18,472 nucleotides of DNA from Rhodobacterales bacterium UBA3080 (GTDB lineage Bacteria; Pseudomonadota; Alphaproteobacteria; Rhodobacterales; Rhodobacteraceae): NCBI GenBank assembly GCA_002366645.1, contig DFBM01000092.1, positions 8,012 through 26,483 of the forward strand, in the 5' to 3' direction. This document shows positions 1 through 5,917 of the stretch, one piece after another. The notes beneath the pieces are model-generated. The model was given only the letters and a program-made list of their open reading frames with translations, was not told the origin of the DNA and searched no databases. A program made the position numbers and the translations under genes. How positions within the stretch are numbered: position 1 is the first letter of the stretch; each line of letters starts with the position of its first letter.

Positions 1-813
1 GTCCAACCGGTTAAACGTATTCTCGCGCGCCTGCACCCACGTCGTCAGTCCGCCCTATTCTCGGCGACTATGCCCAAAGAAGTACGTGGCTTGGCCGAGA
101 GCTTTCTGACTGACCCACTGCGGGTTGAAGCAACACCTACTGTCACCGCCGCACCCAAAGTCGAGCAGCGGGCTGAGTTGATCACGGGACCATACAAGCG
201 CGAGCGGTTGCTCGAAATCCTGTCCCAACCCGAAGTCGAGCGTACAATCGTTTTTGCGCGGACTAAACGCGGTGCCGATAAAGTTGCGAAGAACCTGATA
301 ACAGATGGCATAGAGGCCGAAGTTATTCACGGCAACAAGGCGCAGAATGCGCGGCAAAAGGCACTGGGAAAATTCAAGAACGGATTTGTGAACGTGCTGG
401 TTGCGACAGATATTGTTGCGCGTGGGATCGACGTACCGGGCATCTCCCATGTCATCAATTTCGATCTTCCGGACGAGGCCGAAAACTACGTCCACCGGAT
501 TGGACGGACAGGGCGGAATGGTGCTTCCGGTATTTCGATTACGCTATGCGCGCCAGACGAATTGAAAAAGCTTGCTGCGGTCGAGAAAATTCTCAAACGC
601 AAGTTGATTGAACGTGACGGACCGGACCCGAAGCCAAAACCCAAAGCCCAAGGATGGCAGGGTAAAAAGCGCGGCGGAGGTGGCGGTCGACCAGGTGGCC
701 GTCCTGGCGGAAACGCTGGAGGCGGTAATCCTGCGGGGCGGACCAACCCTAAACGGCGGCGTCCAAATCGTAGTAAATCCGGCGGACGCCCACAGGGAAA
801 TGCTGCAAGTTAA
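1..813 (+). CDS. rhlE: DEAD-box RNA helicase, RhlE-like, 3' part (5' end outside window)
   Basis: ATP-dependent RNA helicase acting in ribosome assembly, RNA decay or cold adaptation (family knowledge). The reading frame is open from the first base, so the ATG at 70 is internal: the bases before it encode helicase motif III (SAT, about 61-69). Then come the RecA-like domain 2 motifs: VFARTKRGADK near 250, VATDIVARGID (motif V, near 403-432) and HRIGRTGR (motif VI, 493-516). The last 60 or so residues are a Lys/Arg/Gly-rich tail with GGGGGRPGGRPGG-type repeats and a basic end, as in RhlE proteins, and probably bind RNA. Motifs Q, I (Walker A) and II (DEAD) lie upstream of the window. The gene converges on soxF, shares a terminator with it, and is probably a flanking housekeeping gene with no link to sulfur metabolism. 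The family is certain; RhlE over another DEAD-box subfamily is likely. Confidence 0.92.
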   Translation, partial: VQPVKRILARLHPRRQSALFSATMPKEVRGLAESFLTDPLRVEATPTVTAAPKVEQRAELITGPYKRERLLEILSQPEVERTIVFARTKRGADKVAKNLITDGIEAEVIHGNKAQNARQKALGKFKNGFVNVLVATDIVARGIDVPGISHVINFDLPDEAENYVHRIGRTGRNGASGISITLCAPDELKKLAAVEKILKRKLIERDGPDPKPKPKAQGWQGKKRGGGGGRPGGRPGGNAGGGNPAGRTNPKRRRPNRSKSGGRPQGNAAS

Positions 814-816
814 TAT

Positions 817-848
817 AAAAAGGGGAAGGCAAACGCCCTCCCCTTTTT
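817..848. terminator. Bidirectional Rho-independent terminator between helicase and soxF
   Basis: AAAAAGGGGAAGGC (817-830) pairs with GCCCTCCCCTTTTT (835-848) around the loop AAAC, with one A.C mismatch at 827/838. The A-run on the left and T-run on the right make it work in both directions, and it sits between two convergent genes: 3 bases after the helicase stop and 18 bases beyond the soxF stop. Confidence 0.9.
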
Positions 849-866
849 CTTTGTCTGTAGCAGGAT

Positions 867-2135
867 TTAGCCGAACATATCGGCCGAAATGCCAGCATAC
901 CAACCAACAGACTCTTCGTACGTCTGTTTACGCAGTGCTTCGTCCTCGCCAGTCTGCGAGACAAACCCCGATGTTTTCGCGATTTTTGCATCCGTTGCTT
1001 CGTAAGCCGCGCCAACTTTGATACCGTCGTTTGTTTCAATCAATGACCAGCATGTGTTGGAGAACTTCGCAGGGAAGACGCTGCTGCCAGTCAACGCACC
1101 ACGGATCGCCATAGCACAAACTTTCGCCTGACTGTTGGCCGAGAAACCGGATTTTGGCATATCGCCCTGTGCGCTCGCATCACCTAGAACGTAAACGCTG
1201 TCATCCAGTTTACTGCGCATGTCATGTGCGTGCACTGGCGCCCAATTGCCTTCGGTCACTCCGGCAATCTCGGCAATACGGCCCGCTTTCTGGGCTGGAA
1301 TTACGTTACAAACGTCGACCTTCTCGATCTCGCCATCGATGCTGACTTCCATAGCTCCCGGATCAACCGAAACATTGGCACCGCCAAAGTCAGGGCCGAT
1401 ACGGTCGATCATGCCGCCGTAATGCTTGTCCCAACCTTCTTCGAACAGACCTTGTTTCGAGAACTTCTGCTTCGGATCAACGATCAGGATTTTAGCAGTA
1501 GGATTGATCTGCGTAAGAAGATGCGCAACCATCGATACACGCTCGTATGGTCCTGGAGGACAACGATACGGGTTTGGCGGAGCAACCATTGCATAAGTAC
1601 CGCCAGATGGCATCGATTCAATCTGCGCCTTCAACAGTTGCGTTTGCGAGCCGGCTTTATAGGCGTGCGGCATCGCATTTTGTGCCGATATATCCCAGCC
1701 CGGAACAGCCCCATCGATAAAGTCGATACCCGGCGAAATCACCAGACTATCGTAAGGAACCGAAGAACCACCGGCCAGCGTCACAGTTTTCGCGTCGCGA
1801 TCAACATCGATTGCCCAGTCATGTACGACGTTAATGCCGTATTCAGCTGCCAACGTGCCGTAGCTGTGGCCAATAGAGGCAAAATCACGGAAGCCGCCGA
1901 TATAGAGGTTCGAGAAGAAGCAGGTGTAGTAGGTGCGCGTAGGCTCGATCAAGGTTACATCGATTGCCCCCGCGCTGTCCTTGGCGATATAGCGTGCAGC
2001 TGTTGCACCACCAGCGCCGCCACCGATAATGACGACTTTGGGTTTGCCATGCGAGGCACCCATCACCATTGGCGCGCTCAAGGTGGCTGCTGTTGCCACG
2101 CCGGCGCCGATAAATCCACGTCTGTCTAGTTTCAT
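867..2135 (-). CDS. soxF: SoxF, FAD subunit of flavocytochrome c sulfide dehydrogenase
   Basis: Periplasmic flavoprotein (422 aa) that oxidises sulfide and passes electrons to the cytochrome SoxE. The N-terminus has a twin-arginine-like signal (RRGFIGAG at 5-12, hydrophobic to about 25). A dinucleotide-binding fold follows (VVIIGGGAGG, 34-43). Cys72 in YYTCFFSN corresponds to the cysteine that binds FAD covalently in Allochromatium flavocytochrome c. Cys192 (NPYRCPPGPYE) and Cys362 (FSNTCWSLI) match the redox-active disulfide of that family. VYVLGDAS (315-322) is the second FAD-contacting motif. Length and all key residues are intact, so the enzyme should be active. The ATG follows TAGGGAGA at good spacing. 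It lies 25 bases after soxE and ends at a terminator, so soxEF is a two-gene operon. A plain sulfide:quinone reductase is unlikely because of Cys72 and the partner cytochrome. Confidence 0.95.
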   Translation of the reverse strand: MKLDRRGFIGAGVATAATLSAPMVMGASHGKPKVVIIGGGAGGATAARYIAKDSAGAIDVTLIEPTRTYYTCFFSNLYIGGFRDFASIGHSYGTLAAEYGINVVHDWAIDVDRDAKTVTLAGGSSVPYDSLVISPGIDFIDGAVPGWDISAQNAMPHAYKAGSQTQLLKAQIESMPSGGTYAMVAPPNPYRCPPGPYERVSMVAHLLTQINPTAKILIVDPKQKFSKQGLFEEGWDKHYGGMIDRIGPDFGGANVSVDPGAMEVSIDGEIEKVDVCNVIPAQKAGRIAEIAGVTEGNWAPVHAHDMRSKLDDSVYVLGDASAQGDMPKSGFSANSQAKVCAMAIRGALTGSSVFPAKFSNTCWSLIETNDGIKVGAAYEATDAKIAKTSGFVSQTGEDEALRKQTYEESVGWYAGISADMFG

Positions 2136-2160
2136 TTTGTATTCTCCCTAAGTTGAAGTG

Positions 2161-2865
2161 TTATTCTACTGCAGCAAAATATGCCGCTAACGCCGCAATT
2201 TCTTTGTTCGATAGGCGCTGAGCTACCAGATGCATAACCGGGTGGGTTCTGTGACCACTTTTATAGGCTTGCAGTGCAGTAACGAAATCTTCCGGCATCC
2301 ACGCAATAATAGAGGGGATACCGTCGTCTCCGCCGCCAATTTGGTGGCAGGTGACGCATTCACCAGACAGATAAGCTCCGTATTCGGGATCTCCCTGAAT
2401 GGCGAGAATGTTCGGATCCACGTCGGGATCTCGAGCATGCATTGTTGGTTCGGCTTCGGGGATGTTCGCCGGATTGTCCGAAAACAGCCGTAAATAGGCC
2501 ATCAGGTTCTCACGGTCGACCGGGTCTTTGATCCCCTTGAAACGCATCTTGGTGCGTGAAATGAGTGATTTCGGGTTTTCGATAAAATCTTCGAGGTTCT
2601 CGACATCCCAGACCAAACCGCCATTGGCGGCGCGGTCCATGTCGTCGGAATAGGTGAAACCTTCGATTGATCCCGCAGCCCGACCAAATAGGTCGTTTAA
2701 GTGTGGTCCTGTGCGATTAAAGGCACCGTCGCCAACCATGTGGCAGGAAAAGCACTTGCGGAATACCTGCGCTCCGTCTTCCGGATCGCCTTCAGCATGG
2801 GCAGAAAAACCCAGTGAAGTAGTGGTGATTAGAGTCAGAAATATTGTCTTGATACGATAGCGAAT
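2161..2865 (-). CDS. soxE: SoxE, dihaem cytochrome c subunit of flavocytochrome c (AUU start)
   Basis: Periplasmic dihaem cytochrome c (about 234 aa) that takes electrons from SoxF. The first ATG in frame (2739) lies directly after the first haem motif CFSCH and cannot be the start. Upstream the frame stays open to a TAG at 2881-2883. The intervening bases encode RYRIKTIF, a hydrophobic stretch, then SAHA followed by EGDPEDGAQVF, a convincing signal peptide cut near residue 24. No ATG, GTG or TTG occurs there. Two ATT codons (2868 and 2865) stand 4 and 7 bases after a GGGAG ribosome site; I chose 2865. Haem sites are C38-C41-H42 and C170-C173-H174 (CVTCH). Likely sixth ligands are Met107 (TKMRF) and Met211 (HPVMH). 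The first domain resembles class I cytochrome c and the second a c4-like domain. First gene of soxEF. The exact start is inferred. Confidence 0.88.
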   Translation of the reverse strand: MRYRIKTIFLTLITTTSLGFSAHAEGDPEDGAQVFRKCFSCHMVGDGAFNRTGPHLNDLFGRAAGSIEGFTYSDDMDRAANGGLVWDVENLEDFIENPKSLISRTKMRFKGIKDPVDRENLMAYLRLFSDNPANIPEAEPTMHARDPDVDPNILAIQGDPEYGAYLSGECVTCHQIGGGDDGIPSIIAWMPEDFVTALQAYKSGHRTHPVMHLVAQRLSNKEIAALAAYFAAVE

Positions 2866-2883
2866 AATGCGTCTCCCTAGCTA

Positions 2884-2896
2884 TCACTTTAAGTGA
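2884..2896. promoter_or_regulatory. Palindrome in soxE leader, possible operator
   Basis: TCACTT-T-AAGTGA is a perfect 6-base dyad lying between the candidate soxE promoter and the GGGAG ribosome site. With the dyad at 2906-2922 it makes two symmetric sites in tandem ahead of soxEF. This fits binding by a small dimeric regulator, but the regulator is unknown and the sequence differs from the AT-rich sites near soxV and soxX. Confidence 0.35.
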
Positions 2897-2916
2897 CTTC
2901 TTATTTACACGTCATA

Positions 2917-2946
2917 AGTGTAGTTTGATTCTTGTGTATCCGTCAA
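2917..2946 (-). promoter_or_regulatory. Candidate sigma-70-type promoter of soxEF
   Basis: Read on the minus strand, TTGACG (2946-2941) and TACACT (2922-2917) are 18 bases apart and lie about 50 bases before the proposed soxE start. The -10 overlaps an inverted repeat TACAC-N7-GTGTA (2906-2922). This is a match by eye with no supporting data. Confidence 0.35.
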
Positions 2947-3057
2947 GCAATTCAGGATTTAGCAAATTCTGGTTCTGATTTTGTCAAGTTCCGGTTTTTC
3001 TTGATTAGGGCGAAAAGATGTCGCAGTCTTCGGAAAAACGAACAACGGGGACACAAA

Positions 3058-3837
3058 ATGACTGACTCAACCAACACGAATACTATGCCTGAAATTGCTG
3101 AACTGGATTTCTCGGATCTGAAAGTCGCGCTATCAAAAGGCTTTGCCGACTTTCGACGCGCGCCGATGTATGGCGTGATCTTCAGCAGCATCTTCACCGC
3201 ACTTGGGATCGTTTTGTACCTACAGTTTCTTGTCTGGCAAACCGACATATCAATTGTACCTTTAGCAGCCGGCTTCCCGTTAATCGCGCCTTTCGTTGCC
3301 GTCGGTATGTACGAAGTCAGCCGGTTGATGGAAAATGGCAAACCGGTTTCGTGGCTAAGCGTGATGCAGGCAATTTATGCGGAACGTAAACGGCAGATCC
3401 CCTCTATCGCTTTTGTCGTTTTGTTTATCTTCCTGATCTGGGTCTACATGGCTCATCTGGTCTTTGCGTTGTCCTTCGGACTGAAACCTTTGACCAACGT
3501 AATGACCTCGACCGAGATTTTGTTCACGCAAGAGGGGATTACGATGCTCGCGCTCGGTACGCTTGTCGGTGGATTTCTGTCGTTCATTCTGTTTGCTATT
3601 ACGGTCGTCGGTATACCACTATTGGTGGACCGGGAAATCGATGTAGTGACTGCAATGATCACAAGTTTCAGCCTGGTTCTGAACAATATGGTTGTTATGC
3701 TAAGCTGGGGCGCGATCATCGCTGTACTACTTCTGCTAGCGATGATCCCAATGTTTTTTGGTCTAGTCGTTGTGCTGCCAGTGCTCGGACACGCGACTTG
3801 GCATCTATATCGGCTGGCAATTTTACCACCGGAATGA
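3058..3837 (+). CDS. DUF2189 family integral membrane protein
   Basis: Membrane protein of 259 aa resembling the DUF2189 family (predicted inner-membrane proteins of alphaproteobacteria); biochemical function unknown. The ATG at 3058 follows AACGGGGACACAAA, a good ribosome site, and begins MTDSTNTNTMPEI. An in-frame TTG further upstream adds only an unlikely extension. The first 35 residues are soluble (DLKVALSKGFADFRRAP), followed by about six hydrophobic segments: near 38-60, 65-84, 115-142, 161-192, 210-225 and 229-251. Features include a PLIAPFVAVGMYEVSR stretch and a polar loop AIYAERKRQIPS. There are no catalytic motifs and no cysteines. It is divergent from soxEF and 151 bases upstream of the DsrE-like gene on the same strand. 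A transport or membrane-partner role in sulfur handling is conceivable from position only. Confidence 0.8.
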   Translation: MTDSTNTNTMPEIAELDFSDLKVALSKGFADFRRAPMYGVIFSSIFTALGIVLYLQFLVWQTDISIVPLAAGFPLIAPFVAVGMYEVSRLMENGKPVSWLSVMQAIYAERKRQIPSIAFVVLFIFLIWVYMAHLVFALSFGLKPLTNVMTSTEILFTQEGITMLALGTLVGGFLSFILFAITVVGIPLLVDREIDVVTAMITSFSLVLNNMVVMLSWGAIIAVLLLLAMIPMFFGLVVVLPVLGHATWHLYRLAILPPE

Positions 3838-3870
3838 GTATAGAATCTCAATAAAATAAGGTGTATTTAT

Positions 3871-3901
3871 GGTCTTGTCAGGCGATTATCATGGCAAGAC
3901 C
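3871..3901 (+). terminator. Hairpin after the DUF2189 gene, weak terminator candidate
   Basis: GGTCTTGTCA (3871-3880) pairs with TGGCAAGACC (3892-3901), including one G.U pair, around an 11-base loop. It lies 33 bases beyond the DUF2189 stop. Only a short T-rich stretch follows, so it may slow or stabilise transcripts instead of ending them. Confidence 0.4.
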
Positions 3902-3908
3902 CCATTTA

Positions 3909-3923
3909 ACATATTTTATATGT
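3909..3923. promoter_or_regulatory. AT-rich dyad upstream of DsrE-like gene, possible operator
   Basis: ACATAT-TTT-ATATGT is a perfect 6-base inverted repeat in the 151-base gap before the DsrE-like gene. It is followed by a second AT-rich repeat area (CACATATACATATTCAC, 3939-3955). It resembles the general AT-rich dyads bound by ArsR-family repressors such as SoxR, but this is only similarity of type. Confidence 0.3.
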
Positions 3924-3988
3924 ATTTATAGGGACTTCACATATACATATTCACTTGTTAGCATGACATTTCCAACAGGGAGTGAAAA

Positions 3989-4465
3989 ATGAAAAATATC
4001 GTGAAATTAATGGCAGGAATGGTGACGTTGATTCTACTTGCTTCAACACCTGCAAAAGCGACTGAAAATGGTTTAGTTCATCATGTGGGAGAAGATGGAG
4101 TTCACTATCTCGCCATGCAAATCAGTGACAACAATCCGCAAAAAATGACGACAGTTTTGAACGTGGCTGCAAATGTTACGCAATACTATCAAAGCATCGG
4201 CGAAGAAGTCGAAATCCGCATCGTTGCATTTAATGCAGGCCTACACATGCTTCGCGAAGACACTTCACCCGTTCTGGAGCGGTTGAATTCGTTCGGCCAA
4301 AGCATGCCTAACGTAACCTTTGCAGCCTGTGGAAACACAATTGCAGGTATGACGCGTAAAGAAGGTAAAACTCCGCCAATCGTCGAGATTGCAGAGCATG
4401 TTCCCGCAGGCGTTGTTGATCTGATGACGCTGAACGAGCAGGGATGGACGATGATCCGTCCATAA
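3989..4465 (+). CDS. Exported DsrE-like protein with one conserved cysteine
   Basis: Small periplasmic protein (158 aa) of the DsrE/DsrF-like fold. A signal peptide is clear: MKNIVK, a hydrophobic core (VTLILLAST), and cleavage after PAKA at residue 24. The mature part has the alternating beta-alpha pattern of the fold: VHYLAMQISDNNPQK, a helix with VLNVAANVTQYY, then VEIRIVAFNAGLHML. The single cysteine, Cys114 in NVTFAACGNTIAGM, sits where DsrE/TusD-type proteins carry a sulfur-accepting cysteine. Cytoplasmic relatives bind and pass on sulfane sulfur; an exported form beside sox genes could do so for Sox intermediates, which is inference. The ATG follows GGGAGTGAAAA. A strong terminator closes the gene 18 bases on. 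I know no established symbol for this exported form. Confidence 0.85.
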   Translation: MKNIVKLMAGMVTLILLASTPAKATENGLVHHVGEDGVHYLAMQISDNNPQKMTTVLNVAANVTQYYQSIGEEVEIRIVAFNAGLHMLREDTSPVLERLNSFGQSMPNVTFAACGNTIAGMTRKEGKTPPIVEIAEHVPAGVVDLMTLNEQGWTMIRP

Positions 4466-4483
4466 TTATCACCACAAGAATAA

Positions 4484-4515
4484 AAAAAGGGCGGGATCAA
4501 TTTCCCGCCCTTTTT
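4484..4515. terminator. Strong bidirectional terminator between DsrE-like gene and pntB
   Basis: AAAAAGGGCGGGA (4484-4496) pairs perfectly over 13 bases with TCCCGCCCTTTTT (4503-4515) around the loop TCAATT. An A-run on one side and a T-run on the other serve both converging genes. Confidence 0.95.
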
Positions 4516-4532
4516 GTTCGAATTACCAGGTT

Positions 4533-5906
4533 CTAGCTTATCAAGTTCAGCAAGGTATCAACCGACGATTTGGCATCGCCGTAGAACATGCGCGTGTTCT
4601 CTTTGAAGAACAGAGGATTCTCGATGCCGGAATAGCCGGTGCCCTGCCCGCGTTTGGACACGAACACATGTTTCGCTTTCCATACTTCAAGAACCGGCAT
4701 ACCTGCGATTGGCGAGTTCGGGTCTTCCTGTGCAGCCGGGTTCACGATGTCGTTCGAACCGACAACGATCACCACGTCCGTATCAGGGAAGTCGTCGTTT
4801 ATCTCGTCCATTTCAAGCACGATGTCGTAAGGTACCTTCGCTTCCGCGAGTAGCACGTTCATGTGGCCCGGTAGACGCCCTGCAACAGGGTGAATACCGA
4901 AGCGAACAGTCTTGCCCTTGGCGCGCAGACGTTTGGTCAGTTCCGAAATCGGATGCTGTGCCTGCGCAACCGCCATCCCGTATCCGGGAACAATGACGAT
5001 GCTGTTAGCCTCCTCCAGCGCCGCAGCAACACCGTTGGCGTCGATCGCGATCTGCTCGCCTTCGATTTCCATTGCGGGGCCAGCAGGGCCGCCAAAGCCA
5101 CCAAGGATCACGGCAAGGAACTTACGGTTCATCGCCACGCACATGATGTAGGACAGGATTGCACCGGAGGAACCCACAAGTGCGCCCACAACGATCAGCA
5201 AGTCATTGCCGAGCATGAAACCTGTCGCCGCCGCTGCCCAACCGGAGTAGCTGTTCAACATGGACACAACGACCGGCATATCCGCGCCACCGATGGCCAT
5301 AACGAGATGCGCACCGATGACAAAGGCAATGACCATCATCAACAGCAGCGTCCAGATGCCGGCGCCGTTCAGAAACATGAACATCAAAACGATCGAGAGC
5401 ACCAGACCCGCAACATTCATCAAATGGCGTCCGGGCAGGATCAAGGCTTTACCGTCAATTTTACCTGCCAGCTTGCCGTAAGCAACAATGGAACCCGTGA
5501 AGGTGATCGCGCCGATGAACACGCCAAGGAAAACCTCGACTTCGTGGATAACTTCTTCGGCGTGGGTCAGACCCTCGGGCGAATGCAATACCGAGTTAAT
5601 ACCGATAAACACGGCCGCCAGACCAACGAAGCTGTGCAGCGCTGCAACCAGTTGCGGCATGCCCACCATCTCGACCCGTTGGGCCACGACTGTACCGATA
5701 ACCGCTCCGATGGCGATCATTGCAGATAGCAGCCAGATCGAATTTACGCCCGGACCGAAGACCGTAACTATCACGGCGATCGACATACCGATGATGCCGA
5801 ACCACACGGCGCGTTTTGCTTTTTCCTGATCGGACAGGCCACCAAGGGCCAGAATGAACAGAACGGAAGCTGCGATATAACCAGCAGTTACTAGACCAAT
5901 ACTCAT
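4533..5906 (-). CDS. pntB: NAD(P) transhydrogenase subunit beta (PntB)
   Basis: Inner-membrane subunit (457 aa, close to the E. coli 462) of the proton-translocating transhydrogenase, which uses the proton gradient to reduce NADP+ with NADH. The first 270 or so residues hold many hydrophobic helices (from VTAGYIAASVLFILALGGL to LIVVGALVGSSGAILSYIMC). The C-terminal NADP(H)-binding domain III shows VPGYGMAVAQAQHPI, the VVIVVGSNDIVNPAA stretch with the adenine-site Asn and Asp, and KRGQGTGYSGIENPLFF. It starts at ATG with AGGGAGG upstream, 11 bases after the pntA stop, so the two are translated together. It likely supplies NADPH for growth on reduced sulfur or one-carbon compounds. Identification is secure; a functional link with sox is inferred from position. 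Confidence 0.97.
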   Translation of the reverse strand: MSIGLVTAGYIAASVLFILALGGLSDQEKAKRAVWFGIIGMSIAVIVTVFGPGVNSIWLLSAMIAIGAVIGTVVAQRVEMVGMPQLVAALHSFVGLAAVFIGINSVLHSPEGLTHAEEVIHEVEVFLGVFIGAITFTGSIVAYGKLAGKIDGKALILPGRHLMNVAGLVLSIVLMFMFLNGAGIWTLLLMMVIAFVIGAHLVMAIGGADMPVVVSMLNSYSGWAAAATGFMLGNDLLIVVGALVGSSGAILSYIMCVAMNRKFLAVILGGFGGPAGPAMEIEGEQIAIDANGVAAALEEANSIVIVPGYGMAVAQAQHPISELTKRLRAKGKTVRFGIHPVAGRLPGHMNVLLAEAKVPYDIVLEMDEINDDFPDTDVVIVVGSNDIVNPAAQEDPNSPIAGMPVLEVWKAKHVFVSKRGQGTGYSGIENPLFFKENTRMFYGDAKSSVDTLLNLIS

Positions 5907-5917
5907 ACCAGCCTCCC

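Noticed and set aside
655..810. Gly/Arg-rich repeats at the helicase end as a separate repeat element
   Set aside because: They are the in-frame low-complexity basic tail normal for RhlE proteins.
1224..2129. Plus-strand reading frame of 301 codons opposite soxF
   Set aside because: It is an antisense shadow; soxF has clear family motifs along its whole length.
2932..3057. Longer start for the DUF2189 gene at a TTG (2932)
   Set aside because: The ATG at 3058 has a good ribosome site (GGGGA) and gives the usual soluble start; the extension is a poorly conserved-looking, basic stretch lying in the soxE promoter region.
4890..5729. Long plus-strand reading frame of 279 codons opposite pntB
   Set aside because: It is an antisense shadow of pntB, rich in His, Asp and Gln from reversed codons, with no ribosome site or recognisable domain.
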